NCBI RefSeq assembly: GCF_014651015.1
Contig: NZ_BMWB01000015.1
Coordinates: 124,001-188,000 of the forward strand
Origin: Streptomyces xantholiticus
GTDB lineage: Bacteria; Actinomycetota; Actinomycetes; Streptomycetales; Streptomycetaceae
Length of the DNA stretch: 64,000 nucleotides
Direction of reading: 5' to 3'
Below are positions 24,692-33,409 of this stretch, piece by piece; positions within the stretch are counted from its first letter, which is position 1, and each line of letters begins with the position of its first letter. Under the pieces are notes generated by a model. The model was not told where the DNA came from. It saw only the letters and a program-made list of their open reading frames with translations, and searched no databases. Both the position numbers and the translations under genes were made by a program.

Positions 24692-26314
24692 TTGTCCCCA
24701 GCCACCGCCACCACCTCCCAGTTCGTCGTCGCCGACGTCACCAAGCGCTACGACGACCTTGTCGTCCTCGACCGCGTCTCCTTCACCCTGCGCCCCGGCG
24801 AGAAGGCGGGTCTCGTGGGCGACAACGGCTCCGGCAAGTCGACGCTGCTGCGGCTGCTCGCCGGCACGGAGCAGCCCGACAACGGCACGGTCGCCGTCAC
24901 CGCCCCCGGTGGCGTGGGCCACCTCGCCCAGACCCTGGACCTGCCCGGCACCTGTCTGGTCGCCGACGCGATCGACCTGGCACTCGCCGGCCTCCGGTCC
25001 CTCCAGCGGGAGATCCGCCTCGCGGAGGCCGGTCTGGCGACCGCCGGCCCGGCGGGCTACGAGCGGTACGCGCGGCTGGTCGCCGCCTTCGAGGCGCGCG
25101 GCGGGCACGACGCCGACCGCCGCGTGGCGGTCGCCCTGCACCGGCTCGGCGAACGGCAGGCGCCGGACCTGAACCGCCCGCTCGGCGGGCTCTCCGGCGG
25201 GCAGCGGTCCCGGCTCGCGCTCGCCGCGACCCTCGCGTCCTCCCCCGAACTCCTGCTGCTCGACGAGCCGACCAACGACCTGGACGACGAGGCCGTCGCC
25301 TGGCTCGAGGAGCAACTGCGCGCCCACCGCGGCACGGTCGTCGCGGTCACCCACGACCGCACGTTCCTGGACCGGGTCACCGCCACCGTGCTCGAGGTGG
25401 ACGCGGACCGGCGGACGGTGCACCGCTACGGCGACGGCTACGCCGGATACCTCACGGCCAAGGCCGCCGCCCGCGCGCGTTGGGCCCGGGAGCACGAGGA
25501 GTGGCGCGACGAAGTGGCCCGCCGGTCGAAGCTGGCCGACGCCGGCATCGGGGCGCTCTCCGCGATTCCGCGCAAGGGGCCGCGCGGTTTCAGCGGCGCC
25601 GGTGCGTTCCGGGCCCGGTCTCGGACGCACGGCGCGATGAGCCGTGTCCGTGACGCCCGGGAGCGGCTGCAGCACCTCACGGCGAATCCGGTGCCACCGC
25701 CCCCGCAGCCGCTGCGGTTCACGGCCCGGATCGAGGGCGAGGCGGCGCGCGGTGTCGACCTGGCCGGCGTGCACGTGCCGGGGCGGCTCTCCCTGGACGC
25801 GCTGCACGTCGAAGCCGGCGGACGGCTGCTGGTCACCGGCCCGAACGGCGCCGGCAAGTCCACGCTCCTCCAGGTCCTGGCCGGCGAACTGGTCCCCGCG
25901 ACCGGAACGGTCGGGGGCCCGGAACGGGTCGGTCTGCTGCGCCAGACGACCGGGCCCGCGCCGGACGACCGCACGGCCTTGGAGGCGTACGGCGAGGAGC
26001 GGGCCGAATCCCTGCTGGGGACGGGGCTGTTCCGGGCCGCCGACCTGACCAAGCCGGTCCGGACGCTCTCGGTCGGCCGGCGGCGCAGGCTCGAACTGGC
26101 CCGGTTGCTCGCCGGACCCGTCGATCTGCTGCTGCTCGACGAACCCACCAACCACCTCTCCCCCGTCCTGGTGGAGGAGATGGAGGCGGCGCTCGCGCAG
26201 TACGCGGGAACGCTGGTGCTGGTCACCCACGACCGGCGGATGCGAGCGGGCTTCGACGGGCCGGAGCTGGTCCTCGCCCCTGCCGATGACCCACCGGTGG
26301 AGGCGTCCACGTGA
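24692..26314 (+). CDS. ABC-F ATPase, ribosome-protection type candidate
   Basis: The 540-residue protein has two ABC domains and no membrane segment. Domain 1 has Walker A GDNGSGKST, signature LSGGQRSRLAL and Walker B LLLLDEPTND. Domain 2 has GPNGAGKST, a degenerate signature LSVGRRRRLEL and LLLLDEPTNH. The basic linker between them (residues 270-330) is the part that reaches into the ribosome in ABC-F proteins. TTG 24692 follows AAGGAA at 7 nt. Relatives protect ribosomes from macrolides, lincosamides or pleuromutilins; the drug here cannot be predicted. Confidence 0.85.
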   Translation: MSPATATTSQFVVADVTKRYDDLVVLDRVSFTLRPGEKAGLVGDNGSGKSTLLRLLAGTEQPDNGTVAVTAPGGVGHLAQTLDLPGTCLVADAIDLALAGLRSLQREIRLAEAGLATAGPAGYERYARLVAAFEARGGHDADRRVAVALHRLGERQAPDLNRPLGGLSGGQRSRLALAATLASSPELLLLDEPTNDLDDEAVAWLEEQLRAHRGTVVAVTHDRTFLDRVTATVLEVDADRRTVHRYGDGYAGYLTAKAAARARWAREHEEWRDEVARRSKLADAGIGALSAIPRKGPRGFSGAGAFRARSRTHGAMSRVRDARERLQHLTANPVPPPPQPLRFTARIEGEAARGVDLAGVHVPGRLSLDALHVEAGGRLLVTGPNGAGKSTLLQVLAGELVPATGTVGGPERVGLLRQTTGPAPDDRTALEAYGEERAESLLGTGLFRAADLTKPVRTLSVGRRRRLELARLLAGPVDLLLLDEPTNHLSPVLVEEMEAALAQYAGTLVLVTHDRRMRAGFDGPELVLAPADDPPVEAST

Positions 26315-26332
26315 CCCGCTACGGTCGTGTGC

Positions 26333-26776
26333 ATGCAGCCTCAGCAGCCGTACCGGGCCCCCGTACCGCCGCCCCCGCCCGCCCCGCACACCGCGGCCGC
26401 TCGCGGCAGGGGACCGCTGGTGACCGCCCTGCTGGTCGGGCTGCTGGTGGGCGGCGGAGGCGTGGGCGCGGCGTGGGCGCTGACCGGCGGCACCGCGGAC
26501 GCGGGCGCCGCCGGTGACGCCCGTGGCGCGTGCGACGCCCTCGCCGGTCTGGACGAGTCGAAGCTCGCGGCGAAGGGCAAGGAGGGCGAGCAGATGATCT
26601 ACCGGTTCGCGGGCGCCTTCGACCTGGCCACGGCCGCCGCCGCGGGCGACTCCTCGTACAAGCCGCTCGCGGAGGCCGTCACCCGGGCGCACCACCGCCG
26701 GCTTCAGGTCTTCGAGGTCAACGCCGAGGTGAAGAAGGATCTTGCCGAGGCCCGCCGGATCTGCGCGGACCTCTGA
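26333..26776 (+). CDS. Small membrane-anchored protein
   Basis: The 147-residue protein has a proline-rich start, one membrane segment (LVTALLVGLLVGGGGVGAAWAL) and a helical outer domain of about 95 residues with two cysteines (GACDALAG and RRICADL) that could form a disulfide. It begins 16 nt after the ABC-F gene, with no obvious ribosome-binding site. The family is unknown. Confidence 0.7.
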   Translation: MQPQQPYRAPVPPPPPAPHTAAARGRGPLVTALLVGLLVGGGGVGAAWALTGGTADAGAAGDARGACDALAGLDESKLAAKGKEGEQMIYRFAGAFDLATAAAAGDSSYKPLAEAVTRAHHRRLQVFEVNAEVKKDLAEARRICADL

Positions 26777-26785
26777 TCCGTCCCG

Positions 26786-27655
26786 TCAGCCGTTGTGCCG
26801 GACGAGCGAGTCGACGAGCCCTGCCCGGGTGTTCGGGAAGTCCATCGGCACGATGCCGAGCCCGCGCCAGCCGCTCGCCGTGCCGTCGACGAAGCGGTGC
26901 ACGCGCGGGTTGAGGTTGTCCGAGTTCCAGCGCGGCGGCAGATACGCGGACGTGCTCGCATAGTTGACGAACAGCTTGCCCGGCTGCTGCACCGCCTTGC
27001 GGAAGTGCGCCTCGATCTTCGGGTACTTGTCCCAGGGCGGAGCGTTCCAGTCGTCCTGGACGTCGAACAGCGCACCGTCCGCGTAACGCAGGCCAGGCAG
27101 GCCGCCGTTGTCGCCGAGCAGCACCACCCGGCCCCGCGCCTCGCCCAGCGCCGGGACGCCGTCGCCGATCCGGAACAGCGGGCGCCAGCCGCGGTTGTCC
27201 AGGTAGTCGTCGAAGATCGCGCGGAAGGTGGCGTCGCTGTCCTGCGAGTACTCCTGCTTCACCCGCATCAGCACGGTCTCCGAGGGGTGCGCGGCGAGGA
27301 AGTCGCGGCAGGCGATGAGGACGTCACCGAACATCATGTTCTGGTAGGACGGGCCGTGGTGGATGGCGAACGACCCGCCGGTGACCCGGCACCGTATGTC
27401 GAGGAAGCGGATGCCGCTTTGGAGCTGTTCCGCGATGGTGGTGTTCTGGCACTCGCTCCAGAGACCGCCGAAGCGGGCGCCCGAGTCGTGTGTGCCGGGA
27501 ATCGTCAGTTGCTGAAGGGGTGTCGGGTCGGCGGCGCCGGCCATCCAGTCCTGCAGGGACAGGGTGCGGCTCGGTGCGGCGGCGGCGTGGGGGGCGCCGA
27601 TCAGGGCGGTGGCGGACAAGGCCGCGGCGCCCACGAGGAATCTCCGTCGGTCCAT
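26786..27655 (-). CDS. Secreted phosphatidylinositol-specific phospholipase C
   Basis: The 289-residue protein has a Tat-type signal (DRRRFLVGAAALSATALIG, cleavage after AHAAAA-like Ala residues near 27). The PI-PLC X domain follows, with catalytic histidines in PGTHDSGA (His56) and IHHGPSY. It should cleave phosphatidylinositol or GPI-type lipids outside the cell. ATG 27655 begins the signal. It is convergent with the small anchored protein. Confidence 0.9.
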   Translation of the reverse strand: MDRRRFLVGAAALSATALIGAPHAAAAPSRTLSLQDWMAGAADPTPLQQLTIPGTHDSGARFGGLWSECQNTTIAEQLQSGIRFLDIRCRVTGGSFAIHHGPSYQNMMFGDVLIACRDFLAAHPSETVLMRVKQEYSQDSDATFRAIFDDYLDNRGWRPLFRIGDGVPALGEARGRVVLLGDNGGLPGLRYADGALFDVQDDWNAPPWDKYPKIEAHFRKAVQQPGKLFVNYASTSAYLPPRWNSDNLNPRVHRFVDGTASGWRGLGIVPMDFPNTRAGLVDSLVRHNG

Positions 27656-27782
27656 GGCGCGGAGTATGACGCGGTCACGACAAAACTCGCCAGAGGTCGG
27701 ACGCCGAACAGCCCACGAAGGTCCCGACCGGCCGGAAACCGCCGCCGGAACAGCCCCGGGAGCCTGGGACGGCCCCGGGAAG

Positions 27783-27824
27783 GCCTGTGGGGCGGCAGGC
27801 CCCCCGGCCCACCGCCCCACAGGC
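27783..27824 (-). terminator. Strong hairpin after the 5'-nucleotidase gene
   Basis: GCCTGTGGGGCGG (27783-27795) and CCGCCCCACAGGC (27812-27824) are perfect 13-bp complementary arms around a 16-nt C/G-rich loop. The hairpin starts eight bases after the nucleotidase stop codon. No U-tract follows. Confidence 0.75.
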
Positions 27825-27831
27825 TCCCCTC

Positions 27832-29646
27832 CTACTGAACGACCGTGATCCGGTCGGTCTTCGGCGGCGTGATCGGCGCACCGGCCGAGGAGTTCGCCGC
27901 CAGGTAGGCGTTGAAGACGTCCAGGTCGGACGCGCCCACCAGCTTGTTGGTGTGCTCCTTGAGGACCGTGAAGCCGTCACCGCCGCCCGCGAGGAACTCG
28001 TTCATCGCGACCCGGTAGCTCTTCGACGGGTCGATCGCCTCGCCGTTCAGCTTCACCGAGTCCACGACGATCCGGTCGGCGCCGCTCTTCGTCAAGTCCA
28101 GGGTGTAGGTGAAGCCCCTGGACACCTGCAGGATCTTCGGGGACGCCTCGTTCGGGCCGCTGACCTGCTGCTGGAGCGCGGTGATCAACTGAGCCCCGGT
28201 CAGGTCGACCACGTTCATCATGTTGGTGAACGGCTGGACCGTGAAGGCCTCGCCGTAGGTCACCACACCGTCGCCCTCGCTGCCCGACGCCTTGAAGACC
28301 AGGTCCGAGCGGATACCGCCCGGGTTCATCAGCGCCAGCTGCGCACCGCCCTTGTCGGCGGGTGCGAGACCGGCGAGCTGCGCGTCCGCGATCAGGTCGC
28401 CGAGCGGCTTCTCCGGGGTGGTCGCACCACGGCCGTTGATGTCGGCGGAGATGAAGCCCTGGGGACGGTTCGCGATCGGCGCGGCCAGCTTGTTCCAGCG
28501 CGTGATCAGGTCCGTCATGTCCTGCGCCTTGGCCTGGTCGCGGCTGACGACACGGTTCGCCGACTTCACGGACGTCCGCACGATGTCCTGGGTGCGGCGG
28601 TCGTAGGTCAGCGTCGTGTCCGTGTAGAGCTTGCCGTACGAGGACGCCGACGTGACCATGCGCGGCTTGCCGGACGGGTCCGGGATCGTGCACACGTACG
28701 CCTGGTGGGTGTGGCCGGTGACCAGCGCGTCGACCCGGGGCGTGATGTTCTTGGCGATGTCCGCGATCGGACCGGAGATGCCGTCGCCCGCGCCCGGCGA
28801 GTCACAGTCGTAGTTGTACGCCGTCGACGCCGGCGAACCGCCCTCGTGGATGAGCGCGACGATCGACTTCACGCCCTTGCGGTCGAGCTCCCGGGCGTAC
28901 TTGTTGATCGTCTCGACCTCGTCGTGGAACTTCAGGCCCTTGATGCCGTTCGCGCTGACGATGTCCGGCGTGCCCTCGAGCGTCACACCGATGAAGCCGA
29001 TCTTGACGCCGTTCTTCTTCCAGACGGTGTACGGCTTCAGGATCGGCCTGCCGGTCGACTCCTTGGTGACGTTGGCCGCGAGGTAGGGGAAGTCCGCTCC
29101 CTCGAACTCCTTGCCCTCCTCGTAGCAGCCGTCGGTCGGGTGGCAACCGCCGTTCTGCAGCCGGGCCAGTTCGACCGCGCCCTCGTCGAACTCGTGGTTG
29201 CCCACGCCCGTCACATCGAGGTCGAGCTTGTTCAGCGCCTCGATCGTCGGCTCGTCGTGGAAGAGCCCGGACAGCAGCGGGCTCGCACCCACCAGGTCAC
29301 CGGCCGCGGCGGTGACGGAGTACGGATTGCCCTTGCGCGCCTCGCGCAGCGAGGTCGCCAGGTACTCCACGCCGCCGGCCGGGATCGACTTGACCGTGCC
29401 GTCGTGCTGGATCTCGGAGACATTGCCGGCGGAACCGGCCGGCGGCTCGAGGTTGCCGTGCAGGTCGTTGAAGGAGAGCAGCTGCACATCGACGGTCCGG
29501 CCGTGGCCGTGCCCGTGGCGGTCGTCGGAGGCCGCGCCGGCCGGCATGGCGGCGAAGAGCGCGCCGACGGTCGCCAGCCCGGCAGCGGCCGCGAGAACAC
29601 GACGGCTCCGTCTGGCCGCGCGGTGGTTGGGAGGTGTCGCTGACAT
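27832..29646 (-). CDS. Secreted 5'-nucleotidase/2',3'-cyclic phosphodiesterase family
   Basis: The 604-residue protein has a signal peptide (about residues 1-38, ending AAMPAGAA). An N-terminal metallophosphatase domain follows, with SFNDLHGNL, GNHEFDEG and VTGHTHQAY. The C-terminal substrate-binding domain has NPGGIRSDL and FLAGGGDGF. It should release phosphate from extracellular nucleotides, which fits the nearby phosphate island. From memory the homologue is SCO4152. I could not identify a convincing PHO box upstream. Confidence 0.92.
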   Translation of the reverse strand: MSATPPNHRAARRSRRVLAAAAGLATVGALFAAMPAGAASDDRHGHGHGRTVDVQLLSFNDLHGNLEPPAGSAGNVSEIQHDGTVKSIPAGGVEYLATSLREARKGNPYSVTAAAGDLVGASPLLSGLFHDEPTIEALNKLDLDVTGVGNHEFDEGAVELARLQNGGCHPTDGCYEEGKEFEGADFPYLAANVTKESTGRPILKPYTVWKKNGVKIGFIGVTLEGTPDIVSANGIKGLKFHDEVETINKYARELDRKGVKSIVALIHEGGSPASTAYNYDCDSPGAGDGISGPIADIAKNITPRVDALVTGHTHQAYVCTIPDPSGKPRMVTSASSYGKLYTDTTLTYDRRTQDIVRTSVKSANRVVSRDQAKAQDMTDLITRWNKLAAPIANRPQGFISADINGRGATTPEKPLGDLIADAQLAGLAPADKGGAQLALMNPGGIRSDLVFKASGSEGDGVVTYGEAFTVQPFTNMMNVVDLTGAQLITALQQQVSGPNEASPKILQVSRGFTYTLDLTKSGADRIVVDSVKLNGEAIDPSKSYRVAMNEFLAGGGDGFTVLKEHTNKLVGASDLDVFNAYLAANSSAGAPITPPKTDRITVVQ

Positions 29647-29924
29647 CTGTCCCCTTGTCAGTTCCAGCGTGATGTGAGGGTGCTGGGTCGTCCGGCCCTG
29701 ATCCGCCGGACAGCCCAGGGTCGGCAGCCTAGAGTCAACGCGCGTAGCGCGACAGGGGGATACGGGTTACGACCTGGTTGCCGTCTTCCGTCAACGGGCG
29801 ATTTGCCCCCATCACCCGCACGACGGACATACCAGCGCATACGCCTGCCCCGTACCGCCGAGACGTGCTCGGCGGCGCGCCCGAGGACCCGTGAGCGGCG
29901 CCGGGGCCGCCGTACCCTCGAAGC

Positions 29925-30848
29925 ATGACGATCGACGCAGTGATTCCGGAGCCCGGCCGGCAGATCCAGTCCCTCGACGAACTCACCGCCGAGCAGGCAC
30001 AGGCCGTGCTGGACGTACTCGCAGAGGCTGCCCGGTCCGACGGGATGCAGGCCGTCTCCGAGCAGGGGCGGTTGCAGCTGCGCGGCGGGCGCCGGGAGGG
30101 TGTACGGCACTTCCTGCTCACCGTCGGCGACCAGCTCATCGGATACGCCCAACTCGAGGACACCGACCCGGTCGAGGCCCCGGCCGCCGAGCTCGTCGTG
30201 CACCCGGGCCACCGCGGGCGGGGGCACGGGCGGGCGCTGGGGACGACCCTCCTGGACGCGTCGGGCAAGCGGCTGCGGATGTGGGCGCACGGCGGCAAGT
30301 CGGCCGCCCGGCACATGGCCCAGGTCCTCGGACTGACGCTCTTCCGCGAACTGCGCCAGCTGCGCCGCCCCTTGGGTCCGCGGAGCATCGCCGAGCCGGT
30401 CTACCCGCCCGGCGTCACCGTGCGGACCTTCGTCCCCGGCCAGGACGACGCCGCCTGGCTCGCGGTGAACGCGTCCGCCTTCGCCCACCACCCCGAGCAG
30501 GGCTCCCTGACCCAGCGGGACCTCGACGACCGCAAGGCCGAGCCGTGGTTCGACCCGAAGGGTTTCTTCCTGGCCGAGCGGGGCGGGGAGGTCATCGGCT
30601 TCCACTGGACGAAGGTCCACGCCGAGGAACAGCTCGGCGAGGTGTACGTCCTCGGCATCCGTCCCGACGCCCAGGGCGGCGGCCTCGGCAGGGCCCTCAC
30701 CGCGACCGGCCTGCGCCACCTCGCCGCACAGGGGTTGCCGACCGCGATGCTCTACGTGGACGCCGACAACCCCGCGGCGCTGCGGGTGTACGAGCAGCTG
30801 GGGTTCGTGACGCACGAGGTGGACCTGATGTACCGCACGGAGTCCTGA
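29925..30848 (+). CDS. mshD: Mycothiol synthase
   Basis: The 307-residue protein has two GNAT domains in tandem. The first has VVHPGHRGRGHGRALG and the second, active one has LGIRPDAQGGGLGRALT and VDADNPAALRVYEQLGF. This is the MshD layout. MshD acetylates Cys-GlcN-Ins with acetyl-CoA to complete mycothiol. It lies alone, with a strong terminator directly behind it. Confidence 0.93.
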   Translation: MTIDAVIPEPGRQIQSLDELTAEQAQAVLDVLAEAARSDGMQAVSEQGRLQLRGGRREGVRHFLLTVGDQLIGYAQLEDTDPVEAPAAELVVHPGHRGRGHGRALGTTLLDASGKRLRMWAHGGKSAARHMAQVLGLTLFRELRQLRRPLGPRSIAEPVYPPGVTVRTFVPGQDDAAWLAVNASAFAHHPEQGSLTQRDLDDRKAEPWFDPKGFFLAERGGEVIGFHWTKVHAEEQLGEVYVLGIRPDAQGGGLGRALTATGLRHLAAQGLPTAMLYVDADNPAALRVYEQLGFVTHEVDLMYRTES

Positions 30849-30865
30849 CAGCAGGCGGACTGCGC

Positions 30866-30897
30866 AGGGGCGGTGTCGGTTGACACCGCCCCTCTTT
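30866..30897 (+). terminator. Intrinsic terminator of mshD
   Basis: AGGGGCGGTGTC (30866-30877) and GACACCGCCCCT (30882-30893) form a perfect 12-bp stem with a GGTT loop, followed by CTTTTG. This is one of the few textbook terminators in the window. The TTGACA within it is part of the stem, not a -35 box. Confidence 0.9.
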
Positions 30898-30910
30898 TGC
30901 ATCACCATTC

Positions 30911-30926
30911 CACTACTCAACTAGTG
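30911..30926. promoter_or_regulatory. CACTA(n6)TAGTG inverted repeat, candidate YtrA-type operator
   Basis: CACTA and TAGTG flank six bases, 18 bp before the GntR start codon. YtrA-type GntR proteins commonly autoregulate through such short inverted repeats between the promoter and the first gene. The site is assigned by symmetry and position only. Confidence 0.5.
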
Positions 30927-30944
30927 AAAGGGTGGTGGCGCGGT

Positions 30945-31340
30945 ATGGTCGAGTTCCGGATCGACCGGCGCAGCGGGGTCGCCACGTACCTCCAGATCGT
31001 GCAGCAGACCAAACAAGCCCTGCGGCTGGGCCTGCTGGAGCCCGGCGACCGGCTGCCGACGGCCCGCGAGGTCGTCGAGGCCACCGCGATCAACCCGAAC
31101 ACCGTGCTCAAGGCGTACCGCGAGCTGGAGCGCGAAGGCCTCGTCGAGGCCCGCCGCGGGCTCGGCACGTTCGTGACCCGCACCCTCGGCGGTCCGGCCG
31201 CCGACACACCTCTGCGGGCCGAGCTCGCCGACTGGCTGGACCGGGCCCGCAAGGCGGGCCTGGAGCAGGACGACATCACCGCGCTCTTCACCTCCGTACT
31301 GGAGGAGCGTGCGGACAACCACAAGGGGGAGGGCGCATGA
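30945..31340 (+). CDS. GntR regulator, YtrA subfamily
   Basis: This 131-residue protein is a GntR winged helix (PTAREVVEATAINPNTVLKAYRELEREGLV, in two adjoining stretches, then GLGTFV) with only a short helical dimerisation tail. That is the YtrA pattern, and these regulators sit with ABC exporters. ATG 30945 was chosen because it begins the conserved VEFRIDRRSG. It overlaps the ATPase gene by ATGA. Confidence 0.88.
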   Translation: MVEFRIDRRSGVATYLQIVQQTKQALRLGLLEPGDRLPTAREVVEATAINPNTVLKAYRELEREGLVEARRGLGTFVTRTLGGPAADTPLRAELADWLDRARKAGLEQDDITALFTSVLEERADNHKGEGA

Positions 31341-32254
31341 CGGCGACCGCGATCGAGGCGAACGGCCTCGGCCTGGGCTACGGAAGGCGGGGCCACCGGG
31401 CCCTGGACGGCTGCTCGTTCCGCGTGCCCGCCGGGCGCGTCTGCGCCCTCGCCGGGCCCAACGGCGCCGGCAAGTCGTCGCTGTTGGCGCTCGCGGCCGG
31501 GCTGCTCCGGCCCACCGGCGGCACGCTGCGCGTCCTCGACGGCATACCATCCGACGCGCGTGGGAGCACCTCCCGTGCCGAAGGGCTACGGGGGAGGATC
31601 GCGTACGTCGCCCAGGACAAGCCGCTGTACCCGCAGTTGACGATCGGCGAGACTCTGCGGCTGGGGCACGAGCTCAACCGCGGCCGGTGGGACGCTGCCC
31701 TCGCAGAACGGATCGTCGAGGAGGGCGGCGGCCTCGATCCCGCCGCACGGATCCGAAGCCTCTCCGGCGGCCAGCGCACCCGCGTCGCCCTCGCCCTCGC
31801 GCTCGCCAAACGCCCCGAACTCATGCTGCTCGACGAGCCGATGGCCGACCTCGACCCGCTGGCCCGGCACCGGCTGACGGCCGCCCTGATGACGGAAGCC
31901 GCCGACCACGGCACGACCATCGTGATCTCCTCGCACATCCTGTCCGAGCTGGAGGCCACCTGCGACTACGTGCTCCTCCTCGACGGCGGCCGCGTACGCC
32001 TCGCCGGCGAGACGGAGGACCTGATCTCCGCCCACACCCTGCTCACCGGGCCGGTCGCCGACCTGCCCGACCACACCGTCGTCGAGTCGCGCACGACGGG
32101 CCGCCAGCTGACCGCGCTGGTACGGGGGTCCAGCGCGGTCGGCGGTGGCTGGCAGACCGCACAGCCGTCCCTGGAGGAACTGCTCATGGCGCATCTGCGC
32201 AGCCCCGACGCCCCGCCCATGCTCACTCCGAGTGCGGAGGTGGCAACCGCATGA
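31337..32254 (+). CDS. ABC transporter ATP-binding protein
   Basis: The 305-residue ATPase has Walker A GPNGAGKSS, signature LSGGQRTR, Walker B LMLLDEPMADLDP and the H-loop ISSHIL. It overlaps both neighbours by four bases. With the following permease it forms a small exporter controlled by the YtrA-type regulator. Similar systems respond to cell-wall antibiotics. The substrate is not determined. Confidence 0.9.
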   Translation: MTATAIEANGLGLGYGRRGHRALDGCSFRVPAGRVCALAGPNGAGKSSLLALAAGLLRPTGGTLRVLDGIPSDARGSTSRAEGLRGRIAYVAQDKPLYPQLTIGETLRLGHELNRGRWDAALAERIVEEGGGLDPAARIRSLSGGQRTRVALALALAKRPELMLLDEPMADLDPLARHRLTAALMTEAADHGTTIVISSHILSELEATCDYVLLLDGGRVRLAGETEDLISAHTLLTGPVADLPDHTVVESRTTGRQLTALVRGSSAVGGGWQTAQPSLEELLMAHLRSPDAPPMLTPSAEVATA

Positions 32255-33198
32255 GCACGCTCACCACGTCCCGCCTGCGCCTGCGCCCGCGGGGCGTCAC
32301 CTGGCTCGTCGCCCACCAGCACCGCCGCATCCTGACCACCGCGGCCGTGCTGCTGGTCGCCACGGCGGTCGTCACGTCAGGGCTGCGGATCGCGTACGAG
32401 GCGACTCCGTACGACGACACGGCCACCGGCCTGTTCACGAACTCCGCCTACCGGGGCGGAATCGCCGCCGTCGCGGACTTCTTCGCGCACGCCGCCCTGC
32501 TGCTGCCGCTGCTCGTCGCGGCCGTCGTGGCGGGGCCGATGGTGGCCCGGGAGCTGGAGAGCGGCACGTACAAGCTGGTCTGGACGCAGTCGGTGGACCC
32601 GGCCCGCTGGTTCGCCGCGAAAGTCGCACTCCCGGCGGTGGCCGTCGGCGTCGTCACCATCGGCCTGATCGGCCTCTTCCGGGTCCTGTGGGGCCCGGCA
32701 GCCGGCGACTACCGGCTGAGCTGGCACGAGCGGCAGGTGTTCCTCGTCCTCGGGCCGACACTGCTGGCGTACGGTCTCCTCGCGGTCACCGTGGGCGCCC
32801 TCACGGGACTGCTGGTACGCCGCACCGTGGTCGCGATGTCCGCCGCCGGCCTGGCGACGGGGACCGCCATGGCCGCCATGTTCGCGCTGTCGGAGTATCT
32901 GTGGGCGCCCGCTTCCGCGACGAGCGGCGACCCGGACTCGGTGCAGATCGTGCCTGGGGAGTTCGTCGTGGACACCGGTCTGCTGACCGCGTCCGGCGAG
33001 CGGCTCCCCGACAGCGTGTGCTTCGTGCAGCAGTACGCGGCGTGCTACACCGAGCACGGCGTCGTCGGCAGATGGTGGGACTACCATCCCGACTCGCACC
33101 TGTGGCCCCTCCAGCTCGTCGAGAGCGGTATCGTCCTCGCTCTCGCCGCCGCGGTGGCGTACGCGGCCTTCCGGATCTTCCGCAGCCGCCACGCCTGA
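32251..33198 (+). CDS. ABC transporter permease (ABC-2-like)
   Basis: The 315-residue integral membrane protein has about six helices and a large extracytoplasmic loop before the last helix. The loop contains two cysteines (SVCFVQQYAACYTEH). The segment VARELESGTYKLVWTQSV is typical of permeases in this exporter class. It is the last gene of the GntR-ATPase-permease operon, with a strong hairpin behind it. Confidence 0.85.
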   Translation: MSTLTTSRLRLRPRGVTWLVAHQHRRILTTAAVLLVATAVVTSGLRIAYEATPYDDTATGLFTNSAYRGGIAAVADFFAHAALLLPLLVAAVVAGPMVARELESGTYKLVWTQSVDPARWFAAKVALPAVAVGVVTIGLIGLFRVLWGPAAGDYRLSWHERQVFLVLGPTLLAYGLLAVTVGALTGLLVRRTVVAMSAAGLATGTAMAAMFALSEYLWAPASATSGDPDSVQIVPGEFVVDTGLLTASGERLPDSVCFVQQYAACYTEHGVVGRWWDYHPDSHLWPLQLVESGIVLALAAAVAYAAFRIFRSRHA

Positions 33199-33215
33199 CC
33201 CGCCCGCGAGGGCCC

Positions 33216-33242
33216 GGCCCCCGGGGACGCCCCCCGGGGGCC
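33216..33242 (+). terminator. G+C-rich hairpin after the exporter operon
   Basis: GGCCCCCGGGG (33216-33226) pairs with CCCCGGGGGCC (33232-33242) around a 5-nt loop. It lies 18 nt beyond the permease stop and lacks a U-tract. Confidence 0.7.
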
Positions 33243-33409
33243 GCGCCACGCTTCCCCTCACGTCATGTCCTTGTTACCGGGCATTCAGACGTTCTTGCGA
33301 CCCTCGCTCAATGCAGCCCGCTGTGCCAGCGTCTCCCAACGGGAGAAAACCTCTCGCCCCGGCGCCTTCCGACGCGCCGGTGACACCGCGCGCGCGGAAC
33401 AATGGGGCC

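Noticed and set aside
27657..29820. PHO box upstream of the 5'-nucleotidase
   Set aside because: Only isolated GTTGAC-like words were found, without an 11-bp repeated GTTCA-type pair.
30880..30885. TTGACA as a -35 box for the YtrA-type operon
   Set aside because: It is the loop end and right arm of the perfect mshD terminator stem, and no -10 lies at suitable distance.
33243..33409. PHO box upstream of ppk
   Set aside because: ppk is PhoP-controlled in S. coelicolor, but I saw no clear pair of 11-bp repeats here by eye. A matrix scan would be decisive.
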